64,000 bases of DNA from Ananas comosus (Eukaryota; Streptophyta; Magnoliopsida; Poales; Bromeliaceae). The notes under the pieces are model-generated. The model saw only the letters and a list, made by a program, of their open reading frames with translations. It searched no databases and was not told where the DNA came from. Made by a program: the position numbers and the translations under genes. The stretch covers positions 2,079,439 through 2,143,438 of the forward strand of contig NC_033621.1 of the NCBI RefSeq assembly GCF_001540865.1. The letters are read 5' to 3'. How positions within the stretch are numbered: position 1 is the stretch's first letter; each line of letters begins with the position of its first letter. Of this stretch, positions 58,699-64,000 are shown piece after piece.

Positions 58699-60959
58699 TC
58701 ATCGAAGCTTCGAGCATTCGGGGCATACAGTTCGGCCCTTAGAACGACATTTCGTGCAAGCTATCAACTGGGTCGGGGAGCTTCCTTCTCCGAGAGATTC
58801 GTAAAAATCATCCAAAATTCTCACAAGAGGTCCTCCTTTCTTGATGGAGCCCACTCCTCTGCATTCGGAGCATGCTATCATCCTAAGATCGCCGCATCTC
58901 TTACACATACCCAGAGACCTGCAACAGAAACCAACTTGATATTCAAATACCTGGGTATGTATCTGGAGAGAATTAAATGAAAATCTAACACCAAACATAC
59001 ACAAAAGCTTTATAAAACATATGTTTTAATGATCTGTATTAGCGTATATATTACTTCTTCCATTGAAGGACTAAATCTCAGTTGGCAATGCAGTGCCCAA
59101 ACTCTTCTGACACACTTTTATCATGTAAACAAACTCATCGACTTCGTAGATTCAATTCTGAAAAAAAAAAAGAACATAACATGAATCAACTTTGACTCAA
59201 ATTAAAACCCGACTCCAATCTGCGTCGTATGCTTTCACATTCGAGAAAAGCGTTTTACACGTGGCCTGAATCAAGAAACACTATGCTAAAGAGTCAAATA
59301 GTAAGCAAATCTGTGAATGTACAGTAAGGAAAATTAAATAGAATCTAACAACCGAGTGACGGAACGATTCAATACCATGAATGAAGGTACTATTATCAGA
59401 GAAAAATTGTGGGTTTGCGGTTCAAAACTTCCAGAATTTATAAAATTATCCTAATCCTTCTCCGTCAGTTAACCGGTTAAGGTTGAGTCTTCCTCATAAA
59501 AGTAGCAGTTTTACCCTGAAATAAGTATCGTTTATGCGCATACTTTTATGGCTATATTTTGAATTTTTAAAATATTTTTTTAATTTATTTCTCATGTCAT
59601 TCTAGGTAAACCCTAGATTGTAAATCTCTAAAAAATAAAGGTAAAAATTATAGGTTAACTAACACTAATCAACTATGGGAACAAAAATGTAATAGTTTAA
59701 GGGAGAATTTCGTAGAGCCCTTCCGTGGTTCAACGCATTTACTACTCTGCGGTTTGAAAAGTATCACCCATACATTTTGTTTTATCTTAGGAACCCACCG
59801 ATAAATAAAAAGGGAAAATAATACATAGGTCGATAAATGAAGCATATTACTAGCTTATAATTTTCACCTTCCAAAGTAGAGAAAGGAGAATTATCTTTGG
59901 CCGTAAATAACCACTTTCGTTGTTCCGTTCGCCATGCACTAGATTCATCTGTAACTCTACTTTTCAAAATGCCGTAGTTAACTTCGACCTAGGTAGTGCC
60001 GAAGTTAATTAAGAAAGAGATAGAAAAAATAATAAAAATATCACTGTTGTAACTTTTTTCAACGCAAATAAAAAAGTAAAAGAATTATGGCTTCAAAATT
60101 ATTGACTTCGTATCAAACAAGCTGCGGTGGGAAAATATTTCTTTTACCTGAACTTCAGTTCAATTGAAAGTCATTTTCAACCTGAAAAACTCTTACAGCC
60201 CAAGAAAAATAGTGCAGTATATTACTAGCCTACAAGTTTCACTTTGCTATTCCGCAATTTGTAAAGCATCCCATTTTGCGAGCCAATTTAAATGCCTCTC
60301 ATTTTGGAAGCCCATTTTTTTTTTTAAAAGATAGATAGTACGCTACCCGCTTCGTTTATTTCATTTAGAAATAAACTTAACTAGAAATGTGAATCAACTA
60401 GGATTTGAACTTGGATCTCGAATACCAACTACTAAATCTTTTGCCACTTGCTTTAGCAAGTGTCGGTTTTGGAAGCCCCTTTGTCTCACCATAAGTAGAG
60501 GAATCTAATTCTGCTATTTGACTCGCCGTAAATTAAATTCGTCAGTAACTCTATTTTTTCAAACCTTTGTAATTGATTTCACTCTCGGCAGTGCCAAAGT
60601 CAATTACAAAAAAAATAATAATAATAATAAAAAAGTAACTGGTGCAATTTTTCTTTTTTTCATTCTCTTATACGCCAAGTGTGAAATTTTTTTAAAAAAG
60701 AGAAAATTATAGCTTAAAATTTTGTACAAATTTTTTTTTTTTTTTAACAGAAATTTCAGTTCAACTGAAAATTATTTTCGACATGAAAAACACTCGGCGC
60801 GAACGTTGAACTAGAAGATATTTATGAGTGATGTGTATACCTCCTCTGCGAGGCGGCGATGAAGGCGTCGACTTTCGGGGCGGCGACGGTGGCGCAGAGC
60901 AGCAGAGCCCCGACGCCGAACCCGGCGATCTCGCTCTCCGTGAGGGGGAGGCCCTCCAT
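58699..60959 (-). CDS. small DnaJ-type CXXC zinc-finger protein
   Basis: Two exons (60841-60959 and 58699-58918) give 112 aa. Residues 1-40 (MEGLPLTESEIAGFGVGALL onward) contain one hydrophobic helix, probably a membrane anchor or part of a targeting signal. Residues 45-111 hold four CXXC pairs in the DnaJ zinc-finger order: CKRC, CSEC, CTKC and CPEC, each near glycines. There is no J domain. Plant proteins of this kind act as thiol-disulphide or chaperone-like factors, several in plastids (family knowledge); the exact role here is unknown. The 1.9-kb intron carries a SINE and two related palindromic repeat blocks. The frame stays open upstream of the chosen ATG as far as 61307, but that part reads like leader. 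Confidence 0.75.
58919..60840 (-). other. intron of the zinc-finger gene, with repeats
   Basis: It holds the SINE at 60302-60478 and two related blocks with short palindromes: GTTAACTTCGAC with GCCGAAGTTAAT near 59968-60012, and GTAATTGATTTCACT with AGTCAATTAC near 60568-60606. Both resemble the centre of the element at 26368-27438, and both are followed by CAACCTGAAAAACTC- or CGACATGAAAAACACTC-like ends. Confidence 0.5.
60302..60478 (-). mobile_element. tRNA-derived SINE, copy 5
   Basis: Minus-strand member with an intact B-box-like region, inverted (GGATTTGAACTTGG), and an A-tail seen as T-run at about 60315-60325. A 12-bp perfect target-site duplication TTTTGGAAGCCC flanks it (60302-60313 and 60467-60478). 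Confidence 0.88.
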
Positions 60960-61428
60960 CGCAAATAATGTAAAAACGGAGGGGCCGAATCGCAAAATTT
61001 GGTTTCCTGCTCCGGAGCACGATGAGAACGGTGGCGAACGCGGTGGGTGATTTTTGTGTGAATGAATGAGTGGACGGGAGAGGTGCGGGGAGTTTATTAG
61101 CTGGACTCGGTGCGTCCGTACTCCTGTGCGCCGCTCATCATCACGTTGTAGACTGAGAATCGTGACCGTTCGGTGAGTGATGGAGGGTGGATGGTTGGGC
61201 GGTTCACCGATGAAGTTGTACTCTGGGTGCACGGAGCAATGTTTCCCCGAGCGGATGAGCCGAGAGTGTGCGCGGAGCGCTCGAAAAGTACAGGGACTGG
61301 CTCGCAATATTTAGAAAGCACAGGGACTAAATAGCAATGTTCATATAGAGCTTTTCTCGATCCGCTATTTTTATTAGGGCATAGCGCGGTTTCGCCGCAG
61401 AAGCGCTTTTCCAATTGATCGAGCATCA
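60960..61428. promoter_or_regulatory. shared bidirectional promoter, zinc-finger gene and SF3B5
   Basis: Only 469 bp separate two divergent start codons, and each gene needs a leader within it. The sequence is GC-rich compared with its surroundings, with GAACGGTGGCGAACGCGG and GGACGGGAGAGG tracts and no clear TATA box, which suits a constitutive bidirectional promoter. Core motifs were not identified. Confidence 0.55.
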
Positions 61429-63873
61429 TGCAGGTAATCGATCCATTTTTTTCCCTTTTTTTTCCCTAATATTTGTTTTGAATTAACGGGAACCAGTAGA
61501 TTCCAAAACCCTAGGCCGCGTTTCACATTTTTTTTAAATTTTTTTAATTTTTTTTAACCTTTAAGATCTTTGATACTCGTTTAGGTGCGAGCATCACGAT
61601 GGTAAACTATGTTTTAAAAGTTTAATTCTTAGGTTATTTTGATGCATCATCCAGTAGATTGTGAAACCCTAGATAAAGGTCTCGACTTTTTTTTTTTTTT
61701 TTTTGATTTATGTGGTATTAACGCGCTCTCTTAAACCCTAAAGTTCGAATTTTTACAAATTGTTGCGTTGTGTGTGATCTATGGTAGGGTAAAGTGAATC
61801 ATCAGCGTACTTTATCCTCAATATGGCGCAATTCTGTTTGGACTTCTTAGTATATAGATTATTTTTTAGGTTTTCAAAGCTCTGTGGTAAAAAACAGAAA
61901 AAAATTGTTTAAAAAAAATGTTGGATTGGAAGTTGAAGAATTTTTTCTGCTTCGAACTGTTAATGGAAATATATGATTAATGGTAGAAGGAATTTCTTAT
62001 TCTCTGAATCTTTTGTTTATCGAGAATAGCATCATCTAAAAGCCTTGGTAGGGGACATGAGTGGAACTCTTTTTCAATATTTATCTATTAAGATCTGGTT
62101 GTGGGTAGTTGTTTCATTTGCCTCCTAATCGGAATTAAGTTGCCGAGAAGTAAATACATGGGATAAGAGTATTTAGTCTCTTCACGGTTCGGACGAGTCC
62201 ACATGAAAATTATCCTTGCCGCACTTACGCTTGGTTTGGTAGTGTGGTGGCCAAAAGCATCATTTTGGAAATGTGACGAGGGAGGGGGATTTGAAGAGGA
62301 AGAGGGGTGCGGATGAAGCTGTTTTAGATCGGAGGAGGGAAGCAGTTTCGACAAAATTTTCCTTTGGATCACAAAAGTTTGCTCTTACTAACGTATCTCT
62401 CTCTTTCTTTCTCAAGTAGTCCAATAAAAAGTTCTTACTGATTCTTTGTAAAAATCCCGTTAACGATTCTTCCAAGTATGAGTGGTAAATTGGACTTCCT
62501 GTATTTCGGCGATCTAGAAGCAACTTCCAACAGCCTACCATAGCGAAAACCATGTTACTAGGATTGTAAATTAGGGTTCATATTTGGAGTAATTGTAATC
62601 AACAAGATGGTTTATATTATGTATTTCCTGTTGCAAAGACATGTGGAGACAATATAAATCAACTGTTAGGTTTTATTAGATCTTTTGGAGTTCTCCTTTT
62701 CTTAATTTAATTTTTCTTGTATTGAAGTTTTGGTTGTTTATATATTTTTTTTTAACTTTTTTTTGCTTTATTTTAGTTGTGTTGCTTTCTAACTGTGGTA
62801 ACTCTATTTATGTACTCAGGCCAGCGACAGATTTAACATTAACTCTCAGCTTGAGCATCTGCAAGCCAAGTATGTTGGAACAGGGCATGCGGACTTGTCT
62901 AGATTGTAAGTCACCAGGTCCATAAATATGTTATAACTGATTTTGAATGATCTTATTATAATTTTTTATTTGCTTTTGGCGTTAAGTGAATGGGCAGTAA
63001 ACATCCAGCGGGACAGCTATGCATCCTATATTGGTCACTATCCCATGTTAGCATACTTTGCTATAGCGGAAAATGAATCAATTGGGCGAGAGCGCTACAA
63101 TTTCATGCAGGTATCTTCGACTATTTTCCCCATTCTTTTTCTATATCTTTTTACTGTTGGGCCGTATTATGGAAACTATTGATCTTACTACTACGTCTCT
63201 GCATTGGCTAATCTGTGAAGTTTGAAGTATACTAACTAGTTAATTCCACATTGTTAAGATCACAATCAGAAGTCCTAATTTTCATTTTGTCAAGATAGAA
63301 ATATTTTTTCGTGTTATCATGTTTTGACCCAATCATGAGCCCATAATGAGCTATGAGCTTATTTTGCTGCCCTAAATGGTGCTGCGTATATTGAACATGA
63401 TGAAAGTAGTGTAAAAGGTGTTCAATAACATGCTTTTAGTTAGATTTGCCATTCCTTATTGCCATTCCATCATTTTGCGATGAATGATACACCTTATTTA
63501 TACAATAAAAATCTAAACCGTAAAAAAATTATGCTGGCCACATACAAGTACCTTGAATTGTTGATTTTAGAATGGCCTAAAGTGTAAGGTGAATTGAACC
63601 TAGTGATTCATGATAATCTTACAGATGTTAATGGGTCAAATAAAAAATTTGATTAGTACTTCGATTAACATTCTACATCAATTCAAAATACTTCTGATGG
63701 TGGCGATATTTCTCTCCTGACGAATGAAGTAAAACAGCAGAGTAAAATAATCCTCACAATGAAGCAAGCGGCATGCCATCTTACATTTTTCATGTTCTTC
63801 CTTTTGATTTGGTGTCGTCTTTCAGAAAATGTTGTTGCCGTGTGGTCTTCCTCCACAGCGGGATGAAGATTGA
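61429..63873 (+). CDS. SF3B5: splicing factor 3B subunit 5 (SF3b10)
   Basis: SF3B5 is the small, highly conserved subunit of the SF3b complex in U2 snRNP, which helps recognise the branch point. Four coding exons (61429-61434, 62820-62905, 62987-63110, 63826-63873) give 87 aa, the usual family length. Recognisable blocks are DRFNINSQLEHLQAKYVGTG, HADLSRFEWAVNIQRDSYAS, YIGHYPMLAYFAIAENES, IGRERYNFMQKMLLPCGLPP and the acidic end QREDED. The first coding exon holds only ATG CAG before a 1.4-kb intron. Intron 1 carries a fragment resembling the FUL-like leader at 62266-62358. The 3' UTR begins at 63874 and may continue past the window. Confidence 0.95.
62266..62358 (+). repeat. FUL-leader-like fragment in SF3B5 intron 1
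   Basis: TTGGAAATGTGACGAGGGAG, TTTGAAGAG, GGGGTG, GATGAAGC and GCAGTTTCGACAAA follow the order of the plus strand at 53115-53240 in the FUL-like leader, with gaps in the G-tracts. The match covers about 90 bases. Confidence 0.5.
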
Positions 63874-64000
63874 GGTGCTCGTAGTTTCAATTTCAAGCTT
63901 GTCCGTGTTGGTCCTCTTCCTGTAGTCGGCCGCTTCCCGTCACAAAGAAAGTGAAGAGCAAAAAGATTGCCTATCAGCCACTTGATGATCTTTTCTTTCT
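63874..64000 (+). other. SF3B5 3' UTR
   Basis: Sequence after the SF3B5 stop codon. It has no polyadenylation-type AATAAA in the remaining 127 bases, so the transcript probably ends outside the window. Confidence 0.5.

Overview
The window is nuclear DNA of a flowering plant. Every multi-exon gene has GT-AG introns, the two single-exon NHL genes and the NF-YB gene are very GC-rich inside AT-rich spacers (typical of monocots), and the proteins match plant families. The APETALA1/FRUITFULL-type MADS protein ends in the FUL motif LPPWML, and tRNA-derived SINEs, CACTA, hAT and Tourist-like elements are scattered through the spacers. I favour a commelinid monocot (pineapple or a relative fits), but the sequence alone does not prove a species.

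Layout, left to right. (1) 2409-3283 (+): an NF-YB3-like histone-fold subunit, interrupted by one N and a repeated C-terminal segment that looks like an unmerged contig overlap. (2) 6336-15620 (-): a 26-exon HRQ1-type RecQ4-like helicase with an N-terminal ubiquitin-like domain. (3) 17436-19746 (+): a nine-exon ACR4-like four-ACT-domain protein. (4) 24617-25258 and 30068-30712 (+): two single-exon NDR1/HIN1-like (LEA_2) genes made by a segmental duplication of about 1 kb. (5) 30.9-37.9 kb: transposon-rich DNA, including a CACTA element with an inverted copy of itself inside. (6) 37954-42213 (-): a GAUT11-like pectin galacturonosyltransferase. (7) 42.7-49.4 kb: gene-free MITEs and an unexplained large inverted repeat. 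(8) 49452-53049 (-): an eight-exon FUL-like MADS-box gene with a 456-bp fold-back in intron 1 and a promoter built of repeated modules. (9) 58699-60959 (-) and 61429-63873 (+): a small DnaJ-type CXXC zinc-finger protein and splicing factor SF3B5, head to head about 470 bp apart.

The genes do not form one pathway. They are ordinary neighbours: two flowering-time-type regulators (NF-YB, FUL-like), DNA repair (HRQ1), small-molecule sensing (ACR4-like), stress or defence membrane proteins (NHL), cell-wall synthesis (GAUT11) and splicing (SF3B5). I did not find a wholly new system. The strongest leads are the modular FUL-like promoter (three copies of a module, two with an RY motif, plus telo-boxes at the leader), the self-nested CACTA pair, the inverted repeat at 46.9-48.2 kb, and a FUL-leader-like fragment inside intron 1 of SF3B5.

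Four single Ns (2922, 35383, 47042, 57666) sit at sequence discontinuities or in low-complexity tracts and are best read as contig joins, so structures crossing them need care. All exon boundaries were deduced by eye from splice sites, reading phase and recalled family conservation.
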